Of a stretch of 64,000 nt of DNA, positions 11,008-22,000 are shown in pieces. This DNA is from Stagonosporopsis chrysanthemi (taxonomy: Eukaryota > Ascomycota > Dothideomycetes > Pleosporales > Didymellaceae). The notes beneath the pieces are model-generated. The model did not search any database and was not told the DNA's origin. It saw only the letters and a program-made list of their open reading frames with translations. The stretch is taken from assembly GCA_022560025.1 (NCBI GenBank), contig JAFISE010000019.1, positions 222,548-286,547 on the forward strand. The letters run 5' to 3'. Position 1 is the stretch's first letter. Each line of letters begins with the position of its first letter. The position numbers and the translations under genes are program-made.

Positions 11008-11862
11008 CTACAACCACTCTTTCCACCACCTCACCGCCGCCTCCTTCCCTTTAGCCATCGCCTCGCGCTCCCCCTCCACGTTCTCATCCCCCTTGGTCAA
11101 ACACCCATGCTGTACGCCCGGGAAATGTACCCACTCAAACGACGTCTTCCCCGTCCCAATCAGCGCCCTGAACGCATGCACCTTCATCTCGTCCGGAAAC
11201 TGGACATCCTTCTCCGGCGCAAGAAACATAACCGGCACGCCGAGCGCATCAAGATCCTCGTTCGTCACCCAGCTTGGGTGCGCACATACTATCGCATCGA
11301 CGAGCCCTACCTGCGCGAGCCGCAGCACTCCCCACCCGCCGTAGCAGAAGCCCACGGCCCCGAGCTTGGAGAACCCGGCGCTGCGCAGCGCTCTGGCGGC
11401 AGCGAAGATCTGGGGCTCCCGGATGGGGCGGGCGTTGCGCGCGGAGAAGCCAGCCAGGTCGATGTCAGCCCAGCGGCCGGCGAGGATGGCGGATGCGTCG
11501 AGGGCCTCGCCGCCGAAGAAGTCGGGGAGGAAGACTGTGACGTTTGCCTAGGGGGATTGTCAGCTTTGTATATCATGTCCCGTTCACACAGTCTATTCCA
11601 GCTCATGCAGCAAGTCCACCAGCGGTAACAAGGTTAAACAATGAAGCGAGCAACACACCTCCCGCGCATAGTGATCAGCAAGCACTCTCGCGTTCTTAAA
11701 CCCCCAGCCCAGCGCATCATGCACGTACAACACCGCCCTCTCCCTGTTCTCACCCGTGACATATGTCGGTAGCCCCGCGATCTCTTCTTCCCTACCTGCG
11801 GGCATGCCGTCCCACTGGAACGAGGTCAGGCAACAAGTGCTGAACGTGCTATTTTGTGCCAT
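11008..11862 (-). CDS. dienelactone hydrolase family protein
   Basis: Two exons: complement(11008..11547, 11659..11862), intron of 111 nt (GTGTGT...CCCTAG); 247 residues, normal for the family. It has the alpha/beta-hydrolase fold with the family's cysteine nucleophile in GFCYGGWG, the acid in FLAPEKDVQFP and the histidine in GVQHGCL, so the Cys-Asp-His triad is complete. The N-terminus MAQNSTFSTCCLTSFQWDG resembles fungal members annotated as AIM2-like dienelactone hydrolases. Such enzymes cleave cyclic enol esters or other small esters in the cytosol, and some act in aromatic catabolism; the actual substrate is unknown. There is no signal peptide. The intron position rests on frame continuity: ADHYARE joins ANVTVFLPDFFGGE. 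Confidence 0.85.
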
Positions 11863-12641
11863 GGTGAGAAAAATGGAATTAATAAAACTGCGTGGTTTAC
11901 GATTGATAAAAAAAGCGAGAACAGCGCTCTATGAACTGTGAACGTGCAGATAAGGAGGCCCAGACGACAGCTGGGGCTTTTTTGTATACAGACCATAATT
12001 GTGTCGATGCGGTGCGCGTCAGATTACATGCTGACTGCATAGCAGCGGATATATCGCGCGGTTATTGGCCACATGTGGGTGACTTGACGGAATTCCGTGC
12101 GAGACTGCGCGAGGGCGGGGAATGTGTAGTGCGCTTGCTATGGAGTTAAGGAGTTTAAGTTCGAGTGGTTATGACGGTGAGGGGTCAGTGGTGTGGTATG
12201 CTGGAAGTGGACGAGATTCATGTTTGAATGGCAGTCATTTCGGTTTTTGCACGACGTCCACACGTTTGTTCGCGCGAGTCAAAGCCAATTCCGAGCTGAA
12301 GTGTTGGCACAGCAGAGATACTGGTGCAATATGATCTTCAATTATTCACAGGAGGAAACTAATGTAGATCGTGTAGCGCAAGCGAAGCGCAAACATGTAT
12401 AAACGGGTGTAGCGCCTGTTGAAGGCCTGGCGCTGTTGAGAGGCCAAATGCATCTAAATCTAAGGAACGCAACGGAAGTGATGGGCGTTTTTTTTTTTCT
12501 TTCCCGCGAGTAGTCAAACAGCCTCCCCTGTACAGAGTGATGAACTCTGCGCCTGAACGCCGTCCCATGCCAAGTGTGGTATATAGTATATGTGTGTCGA
12601 GAAAATCTGGGTAAGGACTGTAGTGGTTGAACAGCGTGTGC
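11863..12641. other. intergenic, no gene recognised
   Basis: This is the upstream region of the dienelactone hydrolase gene and the 3' flank of the GTP cyclohydrolase gene. Short frames only. A T-rich run near 12488-12500 is the one compositional feature. Confidence 0.5.
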
Positions 12642-13676
12642 TCACTTCCTGTTGATGAGACTCAGGAACTCTTCACGCGTCTTTGCAGCCGAGCGCATGG
12701 CGCCGAGCATGCAGCTTGTGGTTGTGGTTGCGCCCGTCTTTTGAACGCCGCGCATAACCATGCAAAAATGACTAGACTCGACGACGACGGCAACACCCTG
12801 TGGTTGCAACATCTCAGACAGAGCGAGTGCGACTTGCTTGGTGAGGCGTTCTTGGACTTGTAGGCGGCGAGCGAACATCTCGGCGATGCGGGCAAGCTTC
12901 GAGAGGCCGATGACTCGGCGATTGGGGATGTAGCCGATGTGCATCTGTGACGGTCAGTATTTGAGCCGGGCGTTTTGCGGTACGAGACGTACCTTGCCGG
13001 TAAAAGGCACTAAATGGTGTTCGCAGAGCGAGAAGATCTCAATGTCCTTGACAATGACCAGCTCGTCGTGATCCTCGTGGAAGACAGCGCCGTTGACGAT
13101 GTCGCGCAGATTCTCCTCATAGCCCTTGGTAAAGAACAGCATAGCTTTGGCATAGCGTTCAGGTGTATCCAGCAGACCCTCGCGGTCAGGATCCTCGCCT
13201 AGGCATTCCAGCATAGTTCTCACAGCACCAGATAGCTTCTTGAGGTTCTCTGCCTTCTCTTCTTCGGTCGCTTCCTTCCTGCTCCGTGTGCCTTTGCTAG
13301 GCCAACTAAGCCCGTCAAAGTCGATTGTGGGGTGCTGTGTGTAGGGGCTGTGAGCGCGGCTGGTGGCCAGCGGGGTCTGCGACTCGTAGTGGTCTTCTAC
13401 GTCTACCTCCCCGTTCTTGATCGTGTGTCTATTGTGCATACTGGCGCCGTTGATGTCGGCACTCGAGCTCTTGGTGCCCTCTGGGAAGTAGCTGGTCGGT
13501 CCATCGAAATTCACAATCTGACGACCACGCTCCGACAACTGGATGGCGTGGTGCAGACTTTCTCGCTCTTTCTGGTCGCGCGACTTGACACTCTGCCTCA
13601 GCGGCGAACTGTTGTGTGGTTGCGAGCCTCCATTCACATGCGCGGGAATGGCGGACGGTTTGGTCTGCTCGTCCAT
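12642..13676 (-). CDS. GTP cyclohydrolase I
   Basis: Two exons: complement(12642..12944, 12993..13676), a 48-nt intron (GTACGT...TCACAG) splitting TGK from MHIGYIPNRRVIGLSK; 328 residues. The enzyme converts GTP to dihydroneopterin triphosphate, the first step of folate and tetrahydrobiopterin synthesis, as a cytosolic decamer (yeast FOL2 family). The catalytic domain occupies the last 190 or so residues: EDPDREGLLDTPERYAKAM, the zinc-site motif SLCEHHLVPFTGK, the VQERLTKQVA helix and the second zinc cysteine and substrate region in TSCMLGAMR. The first 130 or so residues are a low-complexity extension rich in Ser, His and Gln, longer than in yeast but common in filamentous fungi. The 5' end diverges from the CTK1-like gene 1.8 kb away. 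Confidence 0.93.
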
Positions 13677-13908
13677 TATTGCTGCGGGGGGATTTTGCGG
13701 CCAAAAAGCTCTGGGAGGGCAAAGCTATGGACGTGGACTAGGTGCGTCTAGGTGTGAATGGCGTGCTTAGGAGTATAAGAGCAGCACAGGAGCCAAGATA
13801 GCAGAGTCAGATCTGCCGCATGCTCGTTCGGAGACATCGCGACAGATGCGGGACCCGTGAGCCATATTCGAATAACTTTCTCTTGACCGAAAAGGCCTTA
13901 GCCGGCCG

Positions 13909-14264
13909 ATGACGCTGGTCCGTCGGGGCCAGGAGCGGGAGGCCAACCGAAGGAAGGCGCAGTCACGGGTCCGCGAGCGGCGGTCGGTTCAAGCAGGAAC
14001 GCCGACTTCAGCACCACCACAACACCACCAGCACCACCGCCCGCCGCCGCCCGTACCCATCATCAACGCACCTGCGCAGGTATGTGACTAACTCCGAAAA
14101 AGCGCCGTATCTTGCCTCGATATTTACAGTACTGTCGTCAGGATGGCAGCATCGCTCAGGCCGCCCTGAGGGGCTCGCAGAGAGTGACTTTCAGCTTCAC
14201 TGCTACCACTACTGCAATCGAAGAACGCAGCTTTGGCCGTCTGCGGCCTACGTCATCGCCATAG
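13909..14264 (+). CDS. possible small two-exon gene
   Basis: Candidate join(13909..14079, 14130..14264), 101 residues. The proposed 50-nt intron is strikingly canonical: GTATGT donor, CTAAC branch-point-like sequence and TTTACAG acceptor, and it is phase 0. The product starts MTLVRRGQEREANRRKAQSR, passes through a His/Pro-rich stretch and ends in a Thr/Ser-rich segment (VTFSFTATTTAIEERSFGRL). I recognise no family. The position, between two divergent housekeeping genes, means it could also be an upstream non-coding exon of the CTK1-like transcript, or chance. It rests on splice signals alone. Confidence 0.3.
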
Positions 14265-15447
14265 GCAGCAACACAATGTGCTGTCAAACTGCGCGCTGCA
14301 ACAATCCGATACTCGTTCGTGAAGCGATGGAGGTGGAGCATGGTCTGAAGGGAGGAGTGACTTGACGGCACTGCCGTGCTGATGACTTCGCGTCAGCATC
14401 ACTGGCGCGGCAGCGCTGTTGTTTCTAACCGCCAGCCGTGACTGAACCCGTTACTTGACTTGAGCTGCGTCCTGCAGCTGCGACACAGACTGCACTTTGT
14501 GCCCACGGATCGAAGAGAGCAACGCACGCACCTGTCACTTTTCCACTATTGCACAGTGCGTACGGGTAAGCTCTGCGTCGTTGTGGCTTGCCAACCATCA
14601 TTTTGAGCACACTGGAAGCCATCTGCCGCCTGCGCATCTGCAATGCGCAAATACCACGTCCACCAGCAATGAGCTGTAGCTGCTATCTTGGGTGTCACAA
14701 CATATCCTTTGCACGACTCCGGTGTATGGAGCAAACTTCTGCTATGCAGCTCAGCAAACTATGCGCACAGCTTTGGCCGCTCACATGTCGGCAGAAGTGC
14801 ACGAGTTCATTCGAGACGGCGACCAAACGCACTTCGTTACCCTCCCCAGCGTGACCTGCAGGGCCGCGTCGCTCTTACCTTGGGAGCATGCTGCAACCGG
14901 GGACCATGTTCATCTACAGCCACGCTCGACTCGACATCCTGCATTTGCTGCGTTCGCAACACCACGGAAGGCTATAACCACTGGCACGCACGTGCTTTTG
15001 TAGTTGCCCACATGCGTGCATTAGATAGCTATTGTGACTGGTTGAGGGCATCTGTAAGACTGCGAGATTGAAGAGGAACGCATACACAAGATGCAGGCAG
15101 CGGTTCGACAGTTCTATGGTGGCTTTTGCAGGCCTGCAAGGCTGCCCTACAGCCCGTTCCGCGGGTCACGAGGCTTGGCAGAACCAAAAGGCGGCGATTT
15201 GCAGGACTGCTGCAGTAGCACGATCATCACTGAGAAGACGCGTACCAGCAGGCACATCTTTGGCTGCATTGCGAGTGCAGTCGTAGTTCGGCATTGTACT
15301 TTTCTGTTCTGTTGCGCCTGTCGTCATCAGGCTTGAGGTTGCGGCCTGCCGGTGGAGTTCTGGCGCTCGGTCCGGTTGTGACACTCAGACTCCCGCGAAC
15401 CTTCTGAAAGCTGCACCTACCCCAGTTCTGATGAGATTCCCGCCTAC
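14265..15447. other. intergenic, probable CTK1 5' region
   Basis: No gene recognised. The region directly precedes the CTK1-like start codon and should hold its promoter and leader. The ACCCCAG at about 15418-15424 just before the ATG could be a 3' splice site of a leader intron, but no matching donor is certain. Confidence 0.4.
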
Positions 15448-18400
15448 ATGGCTGGGTTGCGAAGGACCCAGGATATAGACCAGTGGAGACCAGAGGAACC
15501 GTCTTTCAGGGACAGGGACCGAAGTAGGGACCGTCTGCGCGGGCGCGTCCACGAACCACGAGCCTCATCACCTGTATCGCGCGCTGTGAGGGACACCTCG
15601 AGGCGTGCACACGAGACCGATACTTACTCTTCAGCCAAACGTACAGGAGGGCGCTCGCGCGAGAGAAGCTTGAGCAGAGATCGCACGCGTCGCCGCAGTC
15701 GAGGCGCCTCCAGGGACGACCGCTATCGAGCTTCGCGGAGAGAGCCCAGCGCAGACAGGGTTTCGCACTCACACCGGCACCACCATCACCACCACCACGA
15801 CACGACCCCATCCTCCAAGCGCCATCGCAGTCGCTCTGCATCTCCACGAGACAGCCATAAGCGCACCAGGCGGCACAGGAGTCGCAGCACCGTGCGCTCG
15901 AGGTCAAGGACGCGGCGTGCAGACTCGACACATCGTCCAGCAGCGAGGGCACAGTCTCCACGCCCGCCTAATCCTGATCGTGACCTTGCCTCGTCACGAC
16001 CAACGTCCGACACATACATTCCGCCGTCAACTCGTCGCCGCTCGCCATCCGCCGACTCGTACTATAGGCCACTTGCACACCGATCACGTAAACGGTCTGT
16101 TTCGCTTGCGAGGAGCTCTCGGCGTGCACCGAGCCCTCGGAGGTCTCCATCTAGAAGGAACGATCGAGGCGATACTTCCGTCCGAGGTGCCAGTGAAAGG
16201 CAGCGCACACATCACGTCAGTCGCGAGAGAAGCCGAAGTCGTGGTTCTAGACGGGCTAGATCACCCTCCTTACGCCGCAAACGTTCTCCTCTGTCATCGA
16301 GAAGGGCTTCTCCACCGAGGGTACGAGACGACAGACCCTCATCACGAAGGAGTCCCTCCCCTCGAGGCTCCAGCCGCCGACCCAGGTCACCACCTCCCTC
16401 ATCCCGGCACGAAAGCGTCAGGCCGTTACGTGGAGAACCATCGACATCCAGACGCGACTCGCCTGCACCTGCATCTGGCTACAACTCTGACACTTCTAAC
16501 AGCAAGGCAGACGACGCCAAGATGAGGGGAGCTTACCAATACCAGGGGCGCGGAGGGCCGGGCTATCAACACTCCCCTCCATATGCTGCGCACAATCAGT
16601 ACTCTCCACCGCATAACCAGTCGCCTTACCAAGGCGGCAGAGGAGGCTGGAATGGGCACCAATATTCGAACCAAGGGTCAGTTAAATGCCCCTAAATAAC
16701 TCTGTACTCACATTGACGCAAAGCAGATCGCCCATGCATGGGTACTCACCGAATCAATCGCCATACCATCAGAACCAGAGCTATTCACCCGGTTATTCTG
16801 CGAATCAGTCGTATCCACAGGGTAGTTATCCCAGCGGATCTTATCGTGGTGGCCGTGGCAATCACTACAGTGGCCCTGATCGACGATTGTCCGGCCCTGG
16901 TTCTCAATCTACATTCGGTCAAGGCGGCCGAGGTCGCGGCGCAGCGCCCACACAGTTCTCCAACTTGTCATGGACTCCAGCATCCGGCACCAGAGGTGGG
17001 AGACCTGCTACAGAGGCACCTCGACCGAATCCCCCAGCGGTGCAACCAGTATCCGATGCCCCATCTGTCGACGCTGATGATAACCCTTTTCGTCCATCGA
17101 AGGATTTGCGGGTCGAAGATGAGGGGTCAAAGGAGGATAAAAATATGGCTCCCCCTACAAAACCCACTGCCGCTCCTACCTCACAACCAAAATCAGGCTT
17201 CAGCTTTTCCCTGAAGACAAAGAACCCTGTGCCCGTGGCTAGCAAGGCCAAGGTCGAGGAGCCTGAGAAGGTAGGGCCAAAATCGAAGGAATCTCTACTC
17301 GAACCGAAGAAGGACGACCACCCTCGCGACTCTCGATATGTCCCGGACGTTCGAAACGACCGTGATCGCGATTACAAATACGATCGTGAGCGAGAGCGTG
17401 AGCGAGACCGCGAGCGAGACCGCGACTATCGCGAGCGAGATCGGCGCTATGACTACCACGATCGACAGCCGGCGTATAGGGACCCTCGAGACAGAGATAT
17501 TCGCGACCTGCGAGATTCGCGAGACCCGCGAGACCCGTACTTTCGCGAAAGAGATAGAGATTATAGAGACCCTCGCGACAGAGACCCTCGCGATCCGAGA
17601 GACGTCCGCGACGTCAGAGATCGTGACCCGAGGGACCTTCGCGATCCTCGCGACTTGAGAGACCCAAGAGATCCACGGGACGTAAGAGATGCACGCGACG
17701 CGCGCGATCGCCGCGAGTCGTATTTACCGCGGCGACCAGAGGATCGCCGACCAGAGCCGCGCGTTGAAAATCGCCTTGACAACCGTCAGGATCGGAGAGC
17801 ACCACTGCCGGATGTGCCAAAGACAGTCATGGTAAAGCGAAAGAGGATAAGAGCTCGGCCAACATTGTCTGCAGATTTTGCAGCGTCGGACTCTGTCTAC
17901 TACCGCAAGCCAGGCAACGAATCGGTGGTCGGCTCAGGTACATATGGCAAGGTCTTCAAGGGTATCCACGTCTACACGAAGGATCAGGTTGCCCTCAAGA
18001 AGATTCGGATGGAGGGTGAACGCGACGGAGTAAGTTCTAAACATACAACCTGTGTCCCATATACTGACTCAGCTTAGTTTCCTGTTACCGCGATTCGAGA
18101 AGTCAAGCTCCTCCAATCCCTGAACCACGAGAACATCGTCAAGCTACGCGAGGTCATGGTCGAGAAGAACGACTGTTACATGGTCTTCGAATACCTGTCA
18201 CACGATCTCACGGGTCTGCTGAATCATCCCACCTTCAAGCTTGAGCAATCTCATAAGAAGGACCTGGCAAAGCAACTGTTCGATGGCTTAGACTATCTTC
18301 ACCGACGAGGCGTGCTACATCGCGATATAAAAGCGGCGAACATCTTGGTTTCTAACACTGGCCAATTAAAGCTGGCAGATTTCGGTCTTGCCAGATTCTA

Positions 18401-19031
18401 TGCCAAGAGGAGCAAGCTAGACTACACCAACCGAGTCATTACGATCTGGTACCGCTCGCCAGAGCTGCTTCTCGGTGAGACACAATACGGACCTGCCGTA
18501 GACATCTGGTCCGCAGCTTGTGTCCTCGTCGAGATCTTCACCCGTCACGCCATCTTCCCTGGTGACGGCGGCGAAATCAACCAGTTGGACAAAATCTACA
18601 ACATCCTCGGGACACCAACTAAGGAAGATTGGCCAGGCATCGTTGACATGCAATGGTTCAACCTGCTCCGCCCAACTGAACGCAAGCCCTCCACCTTCGA
18701 AGAGAAGTACCGCGACCGACTCAGTCCCATGGCTTTCGAGCTCCTCCAGGCCATGTTCCTCTACGATCCGTCCGCGAGACCCACAGCAGCCGACGTACTC
18801 GAGCACCCCTTCTTTACCAGCGAGCAGCCGCAGCCGAAGCGTGCCGAAGCCCTGAAGGAGCTTGAGGGCGACTGGCACGAGTTCGAGAGCAAGGCGCTCA
18901 GGAAGGAGAAGGAGCGAGCCGACAAAGAAGCTAGGCGGGCGGCCAGAGAGGAGGGCAAGAAGGACGACACGAAAAGGAGAACTGATGCTACAGATAGCGA
19001 ACGAGAGGCTAAGAGGATGAAGAGCGGGTAG
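15448..19031 (+). CDS. CTD kinase I catalytic subunit-like CDK (CTK1/Lsk1/CDK12 type)
   Basis: Three exons: join(15448..16676, 16727..18029, 18078..19031), introns of 50 and 48 nt; 1161 residues. The kinase domain lies at about 805-1110: glycine loop GSGTYGKVF, VALKK lysine, the cyclin-binding helix FPVTAIRE formed exactly at the second junction, catalytic HRDIKAANIL (Asp about 927), DFGLAR, and an activation loop with DYTNRVITIWYRSPE. The PVTAIRE helix and long N-terminal tail point to the CTK1/Lsk1/CDK12 group, which phosphorylates Ser2 of the RNA polymerase II CTD in the nucleus; BUR1/CDK9 is the alternative. The tail has an RS-rich part (about 10-350), a Gln/Tyr/Pro/Ser-rich part (about 355-500) and an Arg-Asp repeat block (about 620-755). 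A basic-acidic Lys/Arg/Glu tail closes the protein. Confidence 0.9.
17338..17760 (+). repeat. Arg-Asp (RD/DPRD/DRD) coding repeat
   Basis: In-frame degenerate repeat inside the CTK1-like gene, about residues 613-755. Units such as RDPRD, RDVRD, RDLRD and RERD recur dozens of times. At DNA level the 9-12 base units (for example gaccctcgcgac) vary in codon use, so selection on the peptide rather than recent tandem duplication is the simpler explanation for most of it. The product is an alternating-charge disordered segment like those of splicing-associated proteins. Confidence 0.9.
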
Positions 19032-22000
19032 GTCGCTTTTTGGCTTCTGTGCCGGCTTGCTTCATGTGAGGATCATCTATAGTGGTACATAAATCGTAAT
19101 GTCAGTAATGTTGAGACGCACACGATCTTCACCACGCCTCTTTCCAGACCGTAGTGACTCTTCTGCGGCCATACAGACACCGCGTGGTTCCCTTTCGGTC
19201 CTTGCACGTAGACATCCCACCTCGACACGACTGCTTTCGGTGGTGGCGGTGGCGGTGGCGGGAAGTGATCTACTGCGGACGAGCAGGAGTGCCTGGCACG
19301 TCCATGTCGAGCGTAGAGACGAGCCTTTCTGATGCAGAAGAAAGTGCGAGACTGTGAGACTGGTCTGGAAGCGTAACAGCGGCTGCAACGGCGTGCTTGC
19401 TAGAGGAAGAAGGAGAGAGTAGGCGCTGGGCAGACGATTTGAAGGACCAAACCTACTCATTGAATGTTGCGGTTCAAGCACTTCACTTTTACGATGTAGG
19501 ACTGGTGGTGAATGGGTGGATACGCGACTATTGGGGAAACACTGGTCGCTATCAAGAACAATCAATTCGCTTTCTCTCCGCTTACCGGATTGGTGGTTGA
19601 TTCGGTCGTGAACGTACACCAGTAGACTAATCCATTCTCACACATCTGGATCAAACTTCCTGTTCCTCCGGAGAGTTGCCAACGAATCTCGGGGCCCAAG
19701 CACAGACGCCAGACGTGAAGAGGGATCGAATGGTTGTTTCCTCTCACACTCATAGGAGAGTTTGAAACGACATCACAGCGATGAAGGAGCAGTATAGATG
19801 AACCTTTCGGAAGTGGCGTATTGTGCTGACACCCACTCTCTCGAAGCCTGAACAATTTCCACCCACGCCACGGAACGCGTAGACGAGAGAGCGTAGTAAT
19901 TATTACAGAGGTGGTCATGTGTCCCCGAACCTGATCAGACTAACAGGTGAAGTGAACAGCATCTGCGTGAAGACGTAAAGAGCATCTAGCGCGTAATGAC
20001 TGGCGTATGTCGCTTGCTGATGCCCTGAGAACTCTCAATGGCAGTTATCATAATACCTTACGATTTGCCAGACACACCTTGAAAGTCGATGTTGAGATGG
20101 CACTCCTATACACTCTGCCTCAAAGATACAGCTGGGTGGATGAGTACATTCGGGTTGATACCGGTGAGTCGATGTGGTGACTCCTGCTGTGACCACAATA
20201 GAGACTGTTATGCAGCTATGGGACATTTGGCAGCAAGCTGATGCCGCAAATTTGTCGACCAGGCTTTCGGGACAACTCTCTCCTCTCCATGATTGGTATG
20301 ATGCCTGCACGGATAGCCACTTTGGAGGAGAACTTGGAAGTCGGCAGACATTGATCGGTCCTACCACGTATAGCAGTCAAGCAATGTCGTCGTTGTTGCT
20401 GGCGTCCCTTCGAACGCTTACCTTCCGCGTCCATGACGATCAGCTGTTCATACCGGTTGATGAAGGGACACACTATACTGATCCGCAGTATCACGTAAAC
20501 GCTTCTCGAGTCATCTCGTATCCCAGACCATCGCAATCTCGCCCCTCTCGCCGTAATTCTCCGCGAGAGATACGAACAGCGGATAGAGATCGCCTTGCAT
20601 GACTCGTCAGATACCTGCAATGATCTCCAGGGTCTGAGATAGCATGACGGGTACGAACGCAGTCATGCTGGCACATATGAATCGTGCATCAAGTGGGCAC
20701 GCGCGGCAGGAGATAGGGTCGCGGAGTCGCATTATTGGTCTGTGGGCAGCGAAGCAGCGCCGTTACTGACAATGGATGTCAAACAGTTGCACTATCTAGT
20801 CTCGACGCCAACGCATTTGTTGCGTGCAATGGACGTATGAGAGGAGAGTGAAGAGATCAGATTATTGTCAGCCGTTGCGCGAGAGGACCCTGACTGCATC
20901 TCGCCGCGTCACGAACATGTGTTTGTGAAGAAGAACCCTGCCCACTCGGAGTGATCGTGGGGAGGTGCGAACTCTCTCACGCATATCTGACGTAAGACGC
21001 GTTTGAAGGGACAAGAGCAATTCATGACAGAGCTTTGGATCTTGTTGCTAGACAAACAGGATCGCTGCGGGCCATTAATGCTGTGCATCAATGCAACTGT
21101 ACAAAACAAATGCTGTTGTGTCTCGGCTTCTGGACTGACGTCCGTTTCGTAGCGCAAACGGCTCCACGCTCGTGTAACCAAACGTCACCATTCTCCGTCT
21201 TACCAAGTCTTCAGTACGACACGCGCACGAGGTTGTCAGCAGCTGTCAGCGCTTCAGCGATGTCTGTCACACGGCCGTCGATCTAGTTCGCTGAGCAGAC
21301 AAGCACCTCGTGTTACACAGTGAGTCTACATTCTCACGAAGTGCCACACAGAGGCTCCGTAAGGCTCTCAGCACTTGTGTATCGTAGCATTGGCGCTCCG
21401 GTGTCTGGGCTGTGAGTTGCCTGATAAGCCGGAGGGCTTACTCGATACCTGAGGACGTGTAACTTGAACGGAAATCTGTTAGAGGCCATGGCTGCATGAG
21501 CGACCTGTACGGCTGAAGAGTTGCAAAAGAGGGACAAAGTGAGGCGCGAGTCTGGCCCTGTGAAAGTCCGCTGGCTGGACAAACTGCTTACTGGACGTTT
21601 GGCAGTTGCCTCAGCAGAAAAAGTTTCTGCTGCGTAGGCTGTCGGGCTCTCTCAACACCCATATGGCTGTGGCGATTTCGCGGTCTTTAGTTTCGCGATC
21701 GTGGTTTCGGTACCTGTCCGCTGATGGTTCGTGGTGTCTTGAGGATTCTGCGACCAGCGCGTTGTGGCTTGCGTAGCTGGAAATTTCAGCCCGCGCCCCT
21801 CAACAGCGTCAGGCACTGCCATGTAATTGGTGGTTTTCTTTAAATTTTCGCAGCATTGAGAGTTAATCAAGAGCTTTAAACATGGACCGTCTTCTGGACC
21901 GTTCACGATATCGACGTTTGTGGGGAGTGTACCTGGGTTACGTGTCGATACTGCAGCTGTTGAAGCCCAACTCCACCATACAGCGATCGTTAACTCGTGA

